Assembly (NCBI GenBank): GCA_017607445.1
Contig: JAEVHH010000005.1
Coordinates: 1,245,001-1,309,000, forward strand
Origin: Histoplasma ohiense
Taxonomy: Eukaryota > Ascomycota > Eurotiomycetes > Onygenales > Ajellomycetaceae
DNA: 64,000 bases
Direction: 5' to 3'
This document shows, piece by piece, positions 19,879 to 30,611 of the stretch. Position numbers and translations under genes: made by a program. The stretch's first letter is position 1. Each line of letters starts with the position of its first letter. Below the pieces are notes generated by a model. That model was not told where the DNA came from and did not search any database. It saw only the letters and a list, made by a program, of their open reading frames with translations.

Positions 19879-22269
19879 TTAGTTTACAATGTCTGGGTTA
19901 TTTTCCGCATCTTGAAGCGTTTCAATCATGTTCCGGGATAGATTGGAATTTTCTTTCTTCCACCGTCCGCCGTTTGGAAAGACAAGCCGTCGTAAACGGT
20001 TGACACAAGAGATCAAGGACTGATAGCTCGGTGTGAAATAGTCTCCAGCAATTCTAAGAAAGTCGCTCTCCTCACTTATCACTCCTTGCTTTGCAGCTGC
20101 CAGCTCTTCAGTACTCATATAATTCCATTTCTCAAACCGCTCGACAGTGCTTCCCTTCCCTGGGCCGTCATAGTGAATGCATATCCAGAACAGGACCCAG
20201 AAGAATGACTCTAGATCATGCATGAAACAATGCTTTTCACCGTACAAAACACCGATGGCCATGAACGCTCTTGTGCCAGTCTTGCCCCGTGCGCCGGAAG
20301 ACGCATCCCGTTGTACCCTGATTGCCAGGTCAAGGTCGATCAGAAAGGCAGGCCATGATGGGTTGTCCTTGTCTTCGTTCACCATCAGGTTCCGGGGGGA
20401 AACGTCGCATTGGATGAGGCCAGCCTCGTCGTGGAGTGACATGTATCCTTCAATACAGCCGGCTAGCCCAGTAAGAAGGATAGCCTTCGAGCTACTCTCA
20501 TAGATTGGTTTCCCATAATCCCGGATAACGACGCGGCGGTGAACTCGATTGAATGGGGCTGAGCCGCCTGCAGATTTGGACGGAGAACTTGACTGGGTAC
20601 GCTTACTTGGGGGAGGAGGAAATGCCGTGTCCATGCAGTCAGAGGATCGCTTCTGGCCGGTGGTGCTGCCCTGGCTCTTTTGTCCTCTTTGAGACCTACT
20701 ACGCCGCACTGTCGCCTTAAAGCCACCTTTCTCATCTTTCGTCGGAATACTGAGGCCCTTTCGGATAGCCAAGACATCATCATGCTTGCCGTCAATGCGA
20801 ATGGTTTCATGGTGATAGTACCTCGCGACATTCTTGACCCCCTTCGCCATCGCTTCTCGCAACAACTCTCCTTCCTCAGTGCGTTCCGGATATTGCCAGG
20901 AGTCCTTGACAACCAGCGGCGTCCGTAATTTGTCAGTCTCACAGTGTGCCTTCCAGCAGGTTGTGGCTCGCCCGGCGACGCAGCGTGCTCGTCTGACAAT
21001 CCCGTCGATGATCAGCCGTTCCTTCATACCGTCTTTCTCAATCTCGATATACCGTTCGGTCCCAGTCGTGACGATGGTGGGATCAAACCCAAGTTGCTCC
21101 CGGCTCATCAGGAGGAATCCAAGGACAACAGACACAAATTGAAGACCATTCTGGTTGATGTTGAATTCCTCCAACGCAATCCCGCCCAGGCGGTCAAAGT
21201 TCCATAGTCGCAGAAATGGCCTGCAAAGGGTGAACCCCAGCACAAAACAACGAGTGTCCTGCGCAGAAAGGACCTCCCTGGAATACCTGCCAAGATCAAA
21301 CCATGCCCCAGATTTCCTGTCATATTTTGGATCATTCTTCAGCTCTCCTGGCACCAGGATCTGCGACCAGCGGCATCTGGAGTCTTCTGTGGCTGTCGGA
21401 TCATCGACAAAGCCAATATCGAGCTTTCTCTCCGCGATAGACCCCTGTAGTGGCTGGCTTGGCTGTGCGAGAGGTCTGCGGTTGATCTTCCATGACAGTT
21501 CTTGTGCTTCGGCTAATTGTACAAGCTCAGTGATGATGTTAGTCAGCCATCTCAGAATGTCTCATTCTGCCGCAAGTTCAGGCCAGCCTTTCCAGCCCTT
21601 CTCTTCACAGTAAAGTGGGCTGTCTCCCTTCTCGCACTCTTTCAACACTGCTTGTGAAATTGCAGTGAGTTGTGGAATGTCTCCAAAGTACGCGTCAAAG
21701 AATTTAGGGATGTCGACGTGTATCTCTCCAAGCTCCTCCTTCAGCACAATGTCAACGTGCTTTCGATATTCTGTAGAATTGACGAAACTGCTAGTGTTGC
21801 GCAGCCAGGGCGTCTGTTGGATCGATGATGTAGGATGAGGAGGAGGAGGGGGAGTGCCTCGCGAGACGGCGTCAATAAGAACAAAGACGGCGTTCCAGAC
21901 GTTGAAGTTCCAGGTTTCGACGTTCTGGGATTCAGTGGGGGGAAACCTTTGGATGACCAGATGTACCAGCCGGCTGTAGTGGTTGTAGCCGAAGTTGGCC
22001 CGCTGAAGGCTCGTAAACAGATTTGCTATATCAGAAGCCACATTTCCATCGCTTGCTCGTGAGCGCATATTGAGCGCCGCTTCCTCTCCCTGTAAAGCAG
22101 AGAGGAGTTTTGAAATCGCATTTCGATAGAGCTGGTCCTGGCTCTCATCAGCGCCATCAGACTCATATTGTCTTTCGGCTTCCTGAAGCGCGTCTCGTAA
22201 AGGATCGACTAAGTTGGCTAGAGGATGGTTCTTGATAATGTTGCGATCTTCTTGTGAAAGTCCCGCCAT
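19879..22269 (-). pseudogene. FunK1 kinase with one in-frame TGA
   Basis: Minus-strand frame from ATG 22269 to TGA 19879, open for 796 codons except for one TGA at 21564-21562 (codon 236), between ..GWPELAAE and DILRWLTNIIT... Both sides are clear FunK1: the N-terminus MAGLSQEDRNIIKNHPL, and later VLGFLLMSREQLGFDP, LIDLDLAIR, FMAIGVLYGEKHCFMHDLES. The catalytic loop reads IQCDVSPRN, so the HRD His and Arg are replaced (Asp kept, D622), and the APE equivalent is AIG. No GT..AG intron could remove the stop. Translation would give a 235-residue N-terminal fragment. It may be a recent pseudogene, a strain-specific allele or a sequencing error. It lies tail-to-tail with the intact paralogue, with modest protein similarity, so the duplication is old. 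Confidence 0.85.
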
Positions 22270-22799
22270 TTAGACGGCATAAAAGACCGTTGGGTAGGTG
22301 CGAGGTTAATCAGGAGTTGTAAGGGAGTTAAATTGGTATGCTAATTTATGTCAGAATTGTTACGAAGTTATGATGTATCATACTTGCGAGAGAAGATAGC
22401 TCGCTAGGAACAGACGCTGATATATAGGATTGTGGTCAAAGGGTTGACCCGGCTTGGCTGTGATGCAGAACGCGAATGTAAGAACGGGTAGCGCCGCTAA
22501 GCAAGGAACGAGGTGGAGATTTAATCCTATTCGATCGCGACGGAATGGTAATCAGCGCGAACAAAATAGGGGGATTGAAATCGTATTTGAGAACATCGGC
22601 TATTCCCATTTAGGATTAATGTAGGCCAACCTTGGAAACCAACCCGTTGTGTTGCAGATGCGGTTAGAGTCACGGTCCGACATGAGCCAATGATAACACA
22701 AAGCACAAGAGTTGGTCAACCAGCTGTAGGGCGAGAGGATGATTGGAAGATTCTCATCTCCTCTTACTACCTCTGTCCTCTCCTTCGCTTCTATCTGAA

Positions 22800-22938
22800 T
22801 TGGTTAGAGGATGGTTCTTGATAATGTTGCGATCTTCTTGTGAAAGTCCCGCCACTCCACTTTGATGGTATAAAAGACCCTTAAGTTAGTGCGAGGAATT
22901 GCAAAGAGTGGGAAAGTTACAGGGTGGTATGCTAATTT
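22800..22938 (-). pseudogene. duplicated 5' scrap of the FunK1 gene
   Basis: 22800-22938 repeats 22214-22348: the first 18-19 codons of the FunK1 gene (GLSQEDRNIIKNHPL) plus about 80 bp of its upstream region, including the ATAAAAGACC and GGTATGCTAATTT blocks. At the start codon position the copy reads GTG instead of ATG, and the coding part ends after about 18 codons. It is a non-coding fragment left by a tandem duplication of the promoter and first codons, or the remnant of a third FunK1 gene. Confidence 0.75.
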
Positions 22939-24004
22939 TACCACCAAACATTTTCTTGGCCAAAAAATGACTAAGCATGGAGCTTAATTGATTTTCGATT
23001 TGATTGGTTTATTCATTTCCACTGACCCTCCCTATTCGGGTTATCTTTGGACGTATTCAATTACATGTACGAGCTTACTGCCTCCCCAACACAAAGGAAA
23101 ATATATAAACCGCAGCCCGACAGCACTATGCTGAACTTTGGTATTCGCTCTCTTGGCGCAGGGCCTCCTTGGATATTTCCAACCAGGGTCAGTGACAGAC
23201 AGCAGCCGCTACTACTAAAGGATGAATTACTGGATAAGTTTGTGTTTTGCCAGACGGAGCCAACATCCACCGGATTTAAAATTTGCTTGGATCAGAGGAT
23301 GACTCCATCCATGGTGAGTTAGCTTAAGCGTACGTCTGGGTTTCTAGGAACCCCGCCTGTATTTAATCTCACATATGCAAGGAACCGGAAAAAAGAAAGC
23401 AAAGGATATGATGAAAAGTTGGCTAGGTTGGCTTATTAAGGAGAGATATTTGACATCTCTTCCTCATAGTTAATCCATGTACGCACGGGTCTCAGCAATC
23501 TCTGCTCTCCCTTTCCACTTCTTTTCCTTCACGGCGCCCACCTGATCACATTCTTCCCACATTATCTTTCATCACTTACATGCGAAGTCTGCTGTCACAA
23601 CCCCTTCTGAAACAAAAGGCCCACCTTCTTCCTGCCTCCTCCACAGTCATAATCTAGCACGCCTCCTTCTAGTGCGCCTCCCACTTGATATTGTTCCCAT
23701 GATCCTTGAGAGCCTGCCTGATTTTGCAGCTTTATTTTCAGCTGTCCAGACCTGTCGGGATTTCTACTCTGTATTCCAAGACTACAGCCGCCAGATTTTG
23801 GTTTAGATTTCAACAACCCCCCCCCTCTCCTCTAGTTATCAAAAGAAAGGGGGAGTAGATGGAGATGAAGAAGCAGAAGGGTGTGAGCCACTGATCAGTC
23901 AGTGCTCTCCCCCATCTTTCAATCTTTCGTGCGTATGATACAGATGCAGATGCACAGGCCAATGTATCTGGCTGTCCAACATATGAAGAATCTTTCGAAG
24001 CTTC
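22939..24004. other. spacer before the repeat island
   Basis: Moderately GC-rich with CT runs. One plus-strand frame at 23047-23322 (91 codons, MLNFGIRSLGAGPPWIFP in its middle, then GTGAGT at 23312) could be an exon, but I find no partner exon or family. The repeat island starts abruptly at 24010. Confidence 0.35.
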
Positions 24005-24009
24005 AAAGT

Positions 24010-24418
24010 TGTAACGGGCGTACTTCGATTAACGATTTGGTACTATCCTAATTACAGATTACGAATTGATTAAGGAAAGAAAGAGAAAAGAAATCAGAAG
24101 AAAAGGTCATATGAAGAGGGTTCTTATAGAGGAAAGTTTGGGGTGGAAGAATATCAGAAGCTGCTCCACAGTGGAGCATGGAGTGGAAGAACATTAAGAG
24201 ATACACATAAGAATTGTTAGAAGCTACACAAGTGTGGAATATGGAATGAAGAAATCATTGAGAGCTACACAGAAGAATTGTTAGAGACTATATGAGTGTG
24301 GAACACAGAGTGGGAGAATGTAAGAAGCTATGTGGAAGAATTGTTAGAGACTATGCAAGTGTGGAACACAGAGTGGGAGAATGTAAGAAGCTACACAGAA
24401 GAATTGTTAGAGACTATG
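24010..24418 (-). mobile_element. gypsy family A, copy A0 (LTR part)
   Basis: 409 bp of a family A LTR starting TGTAACGGGCG directly against unique DNA; the preceding five bases (AAAGT, 24005-24009) are the candidate target duplication. It keeps CpG at its outer edge. It is cut off by insertion of B1 at 24419, so its remainder lies beyond the window. It contains several 63-bp tandem units (GAAGCTA..GAGAATGTAA). This is the founding insertion of the whole island. Confidence 0.85.
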
Positions 24419-24681
24419 TGTGAGATGTAGTGACAGTGTGAAGAGTAACAGTAGAAGATAGTTTATAGTGTAGTGGAGATAATAGTAATGTATTGTAAAG
24501 TGTAGTATAGTAGCATAATGTAGTGTAGCTAATCACTAAGGAAGAAAAGAAAGAGAAAGAAGATGTGCGAAATACATACATTGATATATATATACATATA
24601 GAAATAGCAGTAGTGAGAGTATAATGAAAAGAGATAAGAATAAGTGAAGATAATAAGGAAATAATAAACAAGTGCATTACA
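24419..24681 (-). repeat. 3' LTR of B1
   Basis: 263 bp, TGTGAGATGTAG..GTGCATTACA on the plus strand. It matches the LTRs at 44101, 51293, 52867, 59999 and the solo copy at 32127. Confidence 0.9.
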
Positions 24682-25058
24682 ATTGCCCCTCTTTTTTATA
24701 AGAGCTGCTCTCAGTGATTGTATAGATTGCTTGCTAGTAGATAATTGTATTTTCATATTGTAAGTTCTGCTTGTTGATAGCAGTATATCAATTGCATCCT
24801 CTAGACAGCTTGTATGCATGTTGTTATTGATTTTCTAATGAGATGGAATTGGTGGATTCTTTGATTGCCAGAGATTGTGTGCAGAGAAGCAAAAAGAATT
24901 TCTTTCTCTTTGAAGATTTCTCTTCTTTTTTAACTTGATCATCATCAAAGCTTCTTCCCATTCTGCTGTGATTTTTTATTTTCAATAAAAAATTTTTAAA
25001 TTTTCATTAGTTTTTAAATTTTTGTTGATTCTCTCTTTTCCTCTCCTCTTTTTTTGAA

Positions 25059-25937
25059 ATGAGCTCTTTTGAATATTTCAATTTTAAGTAAGTTGTTTTC
25101 TTGCTGATGCTTATTGTGTATTATTGCTGGTGTTCCTTGTCAGTGGTGTTATTAGTGTGATCATATGTGCCACTAGCTTGTTTCTGTATAGCACCATTCA
25201 CTATTTGCTTATTATATTGCTCTAGCTCTAATCATATAACACACAACAGTTGAATTCTGTGTGAATGTTGTGTCTCTAGACTTGAGAATGTTGATTTTTG
25301 ATATACACTGAAGTCAAATGTCTGAAAGTATTGTGAGACTTGTGCCTCTGCAGAGAAATTCTGCAAATTCATGAGTAATTCTCTTTAATTCTTGTTTTCT
25401 TTTTCTTTTTCTTCAGCAATGTTGATATACTGATAATGATACTAGATATGTGATACACCTCTTCTGAGGTGCATCATGCACAGATGAGTGTTTATTTTTG
25501 TGGAGATAGTGATCAGAGAGAATATAGCCAATCACAAAAGTTATTTTTATTGTTTGATAAAATGATTGAACACATCTCATCTGATGATGTTGTTCACTCA
25601 GAGTAGAGCAGAAATAAATACTCTATAATCTCAGTGTCAAGCAGTGACTGAGTCTGCAGAGATGCAGATTTTGAAGACTGTGATTATATCTGATTCTTTC
25701 AGAGCAGAGATGTTAGAGAAAGAGAAGATTTTGAAAATAATAAACTCTGAGAGCTCTGCAGTGAAGAAGTCAGCTGAGAAGAGATTGATGAAAGAGAAGT
25801 TGACTGAAGAGTCAATGAAGAAGATTGTGAAGACATTGATGACTGCAGCAGTGCTCATAATATCTGCTTTCTTTGTCAATTTGCCACTGACATTGATGAA
25901 GCAGAGGAAGAGAGTGTCTCAGATGATGAAGAAGTGA
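25059..25937 (+). pseudogene. antisense Cys-rich cargo gene of B1
   Basis: Lies opposite to gag-pol, between the pol end and the 3' LTR. It begins with ATG at 25059 (MSSFEYFNF) and a GTAAGT donor. A 35-codon Cys motif follows at 25260-25364 (TGT GAA TGT..TTC TGC), and the last open stretch is 25644-25937, rich in Glu/Lys. The same layout recurs in B2 and B3. In-frame stops are TGA at positions where the other copies keep sense codons, and the third and fourth Cys codons are partly mutated here. The donor after the motif is ATGAGT, where B2 has GTGAGT. It is a decayed copy. Function unknown; the Cys spacing suggests a metal-binding or disulphide domain. Confidence 0.55.
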
Positions 25938-26216
25938 AAGAAAAAAATGAGAGAAAATATCTTTCTTCATCAGATGTGCTGAAGAATGAGTAGATTGATG
26001 AGAGAGAGAAGATGTGAGAAGATAAATATATTGTGAAATAGATATTTGTCTATATCTCTGTATTCAAAATAAGTGTCTGTAATATATGAGTATCAGAAGG
26101 AGTATTGAGTAAGAATGACAGAGAGAGAAAATAAAAGAGATAATGAAAGAGAGAAGAGAAAATGAGAAATGAAAGATGAGATGAGAATGAGTGAACTGAG
26201 AGTCTTTAGACTTTTC

Positions 26217-29200
26217 TTAGAATCTGTTTTCTTTGTTTTTTTCTTGCTTATATGTTTTATTTTTTGTATTTATTATATTCAAATTGAATTTTTTTCTTTT
26301 TTTTCTTTTCTCTGATAAAATTCTTCTAAAAAGAATGCATTTGATTGAAGTTTGAGTGAGATTTGTATTTCTAGTATTTTTCAATTTAAGATTTGTGCTT
26401 CTGATGTTTTTCAACTTGAAGTTTGCATTTTTGATGTTTGAAAGTATGTTGATTTTGTATTTGTCATTCATTTTTTTGTTTGAGGAAGATTTTGAATGTC
26501 TGAGTGTTCAATATATTTTCTTTCAGTTTTTATATATCATCACTAGAATCTCAATCTGTTCATCTTACAAAATATTCTGAAGATTTGTTTTTTTGTTGTT
26601 GTTTTTCAAAAATTTCTTTAATTTGATATTCTTCTTTGCTGTTGATAAGTTTCAGTTCTGATTCTGATAGAGCTCCATTTCTGCAGTTGTATAACTTCAA
26701 TAAAGATATATAAAATACAGAATGAATGCTTTTATATGAAGATGACAGTTCTAGTTTGTACACTTGTTTTTCAATAGTATTCAGAATCTTGAAGAGTTCA
26801 ACATATTTATGATTGAGTTTGTGAATTGAGTGCAGCAATTGAAGATTTTTTGCATTGAGTATGATATAGTCATCTATTTTAAATTGTTGAGGTTTATATT
26901 TTGTATTGTAATAGATTTTCTGTGTTTGTCACATCTTTTGTAGATTCTTGATGAGCTTATGATGTGTTTTCTTGATATGTTTCATGCAGCTAGCAGCATG
27001 TATGGTGACTGATTGTGATGATTTGCTGATATTAATTTTTAAATCAGATCAATATCCCATTAAGACTTCTGCAGATGTCATTTCAGTAGAGACATGTTGA
27101 GAGATATTGTAAACAAACTGTGTCAGCAGTAGCCAGCATGTTCAGTCATTTTAATGATAGTTGATAAAGTATTGAAGATAATGTTTCAAGATTTGATTTT
27201 GTCATTCTGTTTGATCATCTATTTGAGAGTGAAAGATTGTTGAAAGTTTCCAGCATGTATCTAGCATATAACAAAAGATGAATCAATAATGACTTGTAAA
27301 CAGTGAATTTCAATTGAATATATGGTTTTTGAGTACTCTGTAAATTGTATAGAATTTGGTATAAACAATTTCTACTAGTTCATCAGCAGTAATGTTTTTG
27401 ATGCAAGGAATATAGATCATAAACTTAGTATATATATTCACAATCACTAAAATTACATCATAGATTTGATGGAGAAATGTAGAGGCTGATAAATCTGTAA
27501 TAAAATTTATAGTAATGAACTCAAAAGAATTTGATGGTAAGAGAATTATATTCAATTCTTCATATTGTCTGTGCCATTTTGACTTTACTCTTTGACAAGT
27601 ATCATAAGTGGATATATAATCTTTGATATCTCTGACTAGCTCATGTCAATAGTATTTGTTCTGAATGCTATCTATAAACTTTTTTATATCAAAGTGATCT
27701 CTCTGTGGATTATCATGATTTGCACTGATAATTTCATCAATGAGTGTCTTTTGTTGAGAGACATACACACAATCATCAGCATGCAATATATCATTCTCAG
27801 AAATTGTTTATAGCATATTTTCAGCAACAGTTATATTCTTCTCTTTTATCTTCTTTCTTTGCTCAGCAGCAAAAGAATCAATCTTCTGTGCTTTATTCAG
27901 AAATGAGATGAAGGATTCAGATATTTCTGTGTATGCTGAGTTCTCAAGAATAGTCTTATTGACTGCAATCCAGAGCATATATTGCTCAATGTGCAATGAA
28001 GGAAAAGAGTTTATGTGAGAGATAGAAGACATTGACATATGAAGTATTTTTTACTTATTAAAAGAAGTATTTTGCTCATTAGAGATCTGTGCACAGACTA
28101 CATCAGAAGAAATATTATTTTGAAAAGAAGTATCAATTTCTCAGTCTAATCTAACTTCATATTTCAGCTTCTGTTGCAGAGTAGATAATATAGTTTGATC
28201 ATTATAGATCTTACTGTAGTCTGTGCAACAACTGAGTTCATCAGCTGAATTCTTTGATTCAGAGTGATGCAGTAATACAAAATCATAAGCAGATAAAGCT
28301 TTCATTCATCTGATCTGACATCTGTTCAATTCTTTAGTTGTTATAAAGTACTGCAGATTGGCATGATCAGATCAGACTTGAATTGAATACTGACTTCTCT
28401 TCAGATAGTGTCTTCAATTTTTAAATACTGCTACAATAGCCAAGAGTTTTTTATCATGAGTATCATAATATGTTTCCACATCAATCAACTTTCTTAATCA
28501 GAAGGCAACTGAATGTCAGTGCTCATCATTCTGCAACTGTGACAGAATAGCAGTGACTGCAAAAGTGAATACATCAGATTCAATCTGAATACATCAAACT
28601 GGGTCAAAATAAGCTAATAGAGAAGTATATATAAAGTGTGATTTGAGCTCATTGAAAGTGCTTTGAGCATCTTCTGTTCATATAAAAGTGGCTTTTCTTT
28701 CCCCCTTCTTGCTTCCTTTTGTAAGTTCAAATAATGGGGCTGCAATAGAGGAGAAAGACTTAATAAATTGCTGATAGAAATTAACAAAGCTCAAGAAGAA
28801 TTGAACCTCTTTAATTGATTTAGATGTAGATCATTTCACAATAGTGGAGACTCTGTCTGACTTCATCTCAACATTATTTGTATCTATAACAAACCTCAGA
28901 AATGAGATCTTGTTCACTTCAAATTCATACTTAGAGAGTTTTGCAAATAGATTTGCATACTCAAGATATTCTAGCATCTTAGTAACATGCACTTTATGTT
29001 TCTGCTTTGAATTGGAGAATATGAGAATGTCATCCAAATAGACAATGCAACATATATTCAATAAATCAGACAAGGCATTGTTAATGTATGCTTGAAATGT
29101 TGCTGAAGCATTAGCTAGTTCAAATGACATAACTATATATTCAAAATGTTCATATCTCATTCTAAAGACTGTCTTTCAATGGTCTTTTGTCACTATAAAT

Positions 29201-29697
29201 ATGCAGTGATAGACATCTCAAAGATTCAGCTTAGTGAATATCTTAGCTTTTGAAAGTCTATCAAGTAATTCACTTATTAGAGATAGAGGGTATCAGTTCT
29301 TGATGATGATTTGATTTAATCCTCAATAGTCTACACAAAGACAGAGTTCATCATCTTTTTTGAAGACAAAGAGAATTAATACATCAGCTGAGCTACTGAA
29401 TGATTGTATCCACTCTTTATCTAATGCATTTTTTAAATATTCTCTTAGAGTGGCTAACTCAGTTTCAGAGAGATTGTATATCAGTATAAATGAAGATTGT
29501 GTATCAGATTTGAGATCTATACAGTGTTCTGTCTCTTCTGATCTTTTCATACTTATAGCAGCTTCTTCTGAGAAGATATGTGTGTATGACATGACATAAT
29601 CAGATAGATCAGTCAGCAAGTCTGAATACACAGCTGAGAATACATATAAAGCATGCTTTGAGTCTTTTGAACATTCTGTAGATAATACTACAAGCAT
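26217..29697 (-). pseudogene. pol remnant of B1: RT, RNase H, integrase, chromodomain
   Basis: Read from high to low coordinates. RT: 29697-28831, with FVFKKDDELCLCVDY and the catalytic box IVYLDDILIF intact. RNase H: about 28750-28200. Integrase: about 28030-26900, including a D-containing strand (VIVNIYTKF, where B2 has VIVDIYIKF). C-terminal chromodomain: about 26700-26480, with KEEYQIKEIF and EYFVR followed by TGA where a Trp is expected. Frames are broken by many TGA codons. No single open frame exceeds 125 codons, so it is inactive. Confidence 0.8.
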
Positions 29698-29700
29698 TTC

Positions 29701-30234
29701 TGTGACGGGTTAGCATCTGTTAGTAATCAACTTACGCAATCAACTCCTCTTCTGCACTCATTTATTTCTGATTGCTGTGATTTTATATAATTCTCAATGT
29801 TCTTTCACTCTGTGCTCTGTGCTCACATAGTTTCTAACAATTCTTCTGTGTAGCTTTTAACATTTTTTTACTTCATACTTTATATTTATGTAGTCTCTAA
29901 TGATTCTTCTGTGTAGCTTCTAACATTCTCCCACTCTGTGTTCTGCATTTGTATAGTCTCTAACAATTCTTTCATGTAGCTTTCAATGATTCTCTCATTT
30001 CACACTCTGTGCTTGTATAGTCTCTAACAATTCTTATGCATACTTCTTAATGTTCTTTCACTCCACACTTCACTGTGAAGTGGCTTCTGATATTCTTCTG
30101 TTTTGAACTTTTCTCTATAAGAATCTCTTTTGTACAACTCTTTCTTCTGATTTCTTTTCTCTTTCTTTTCTTAATCAATTTGTAATCTGTAATTAGAATA
30201 GTATCAAATTGTTAATTGAAGTACATCTGTTACA
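29701..30234 (+). repeat. 5' LTR of A1
   Basis: 534 bp, TGTGACGGGTTAGC..ATCTGTTACA. CpG is kept at the outer left edge (GACGGG, TACGCAAT) but lost at the inner right edge. Confidence 0.92.
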
Positions 30235-30611
30235 TTACAAATTGATTCTTCTACATTTTAGACTCAAGTGTTTTGTTATTAGTTCTTACATCTGAGTGTG
30301 TTGTTTAAAATCTGAGTGTCTCATTATCAGTTCTTATGTCTGAGTGTGTCATTTACAGGCCTGAGTGTCTAGTTGTTACAAGAGATCTCTCATGGGTTTG
30401 AGTGTCTCTATCATTAGTTATATAGACTGTTGTGTCTAAGCATCTGAAACACAATCAACTGTGTTCTATAAGATCTGAGTGTCTATAAACTGTAATGCTG
30501 TGAATAGCATTCACAAAGAAGCTTGATCAAGCTTAGTGCTGCAATACTGTGAATAGTGTCTGTGAGAGAATTGAGTGTCTACAAGTATTTCTTTTCTTTT
30601 ATTATTATTAC

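Larger units (their letters stand above)
24419..29700 (-). mobile_element. gypsy chromovirus family B, copy B1 (left part)
   Basis: Minus-oriented element inserted in A0; the candidate target duplication is CTATG at 24414-24418. Its 3' LTR is 24419-24681, followed by the polypurine tract (AAAAAAGAGGGGCAAT on the minus strand, 24682-24697). A plus-strand cargo gene, then chromodomain, integrase, RNase H and RT on the minus strand, lie to the right. A1 interrupts it at 29700/29701 shortly upstream of the RT, so protease, gag and 5' LTR lie beyond the window. It is heavily mutated. Confidence 0.88.

Noticed and set aside
21562..21564. Programmed read-through or selenocysteine at the FunK1 TGA
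   Set aside because: No supporting structure or precedent in these fungi; a simple nonsense mutation or error is more likely.
24414..24677. Hydrophobic frame with Tyr/Ser/Leu runs (also at 32122, 44026, 51251, 52819, 59969)
   Set aside because: It is the translation of the family B LTR, repeated at every LTR copy; not a membrane protein.
28844..29041. Plus-strand frames over the RT region (also 48563, 57269, 29360, 49079, 57785)
   Set aside because: Mirror frames of the minus-strand RT coding sequence, recurring only because the element recurs.
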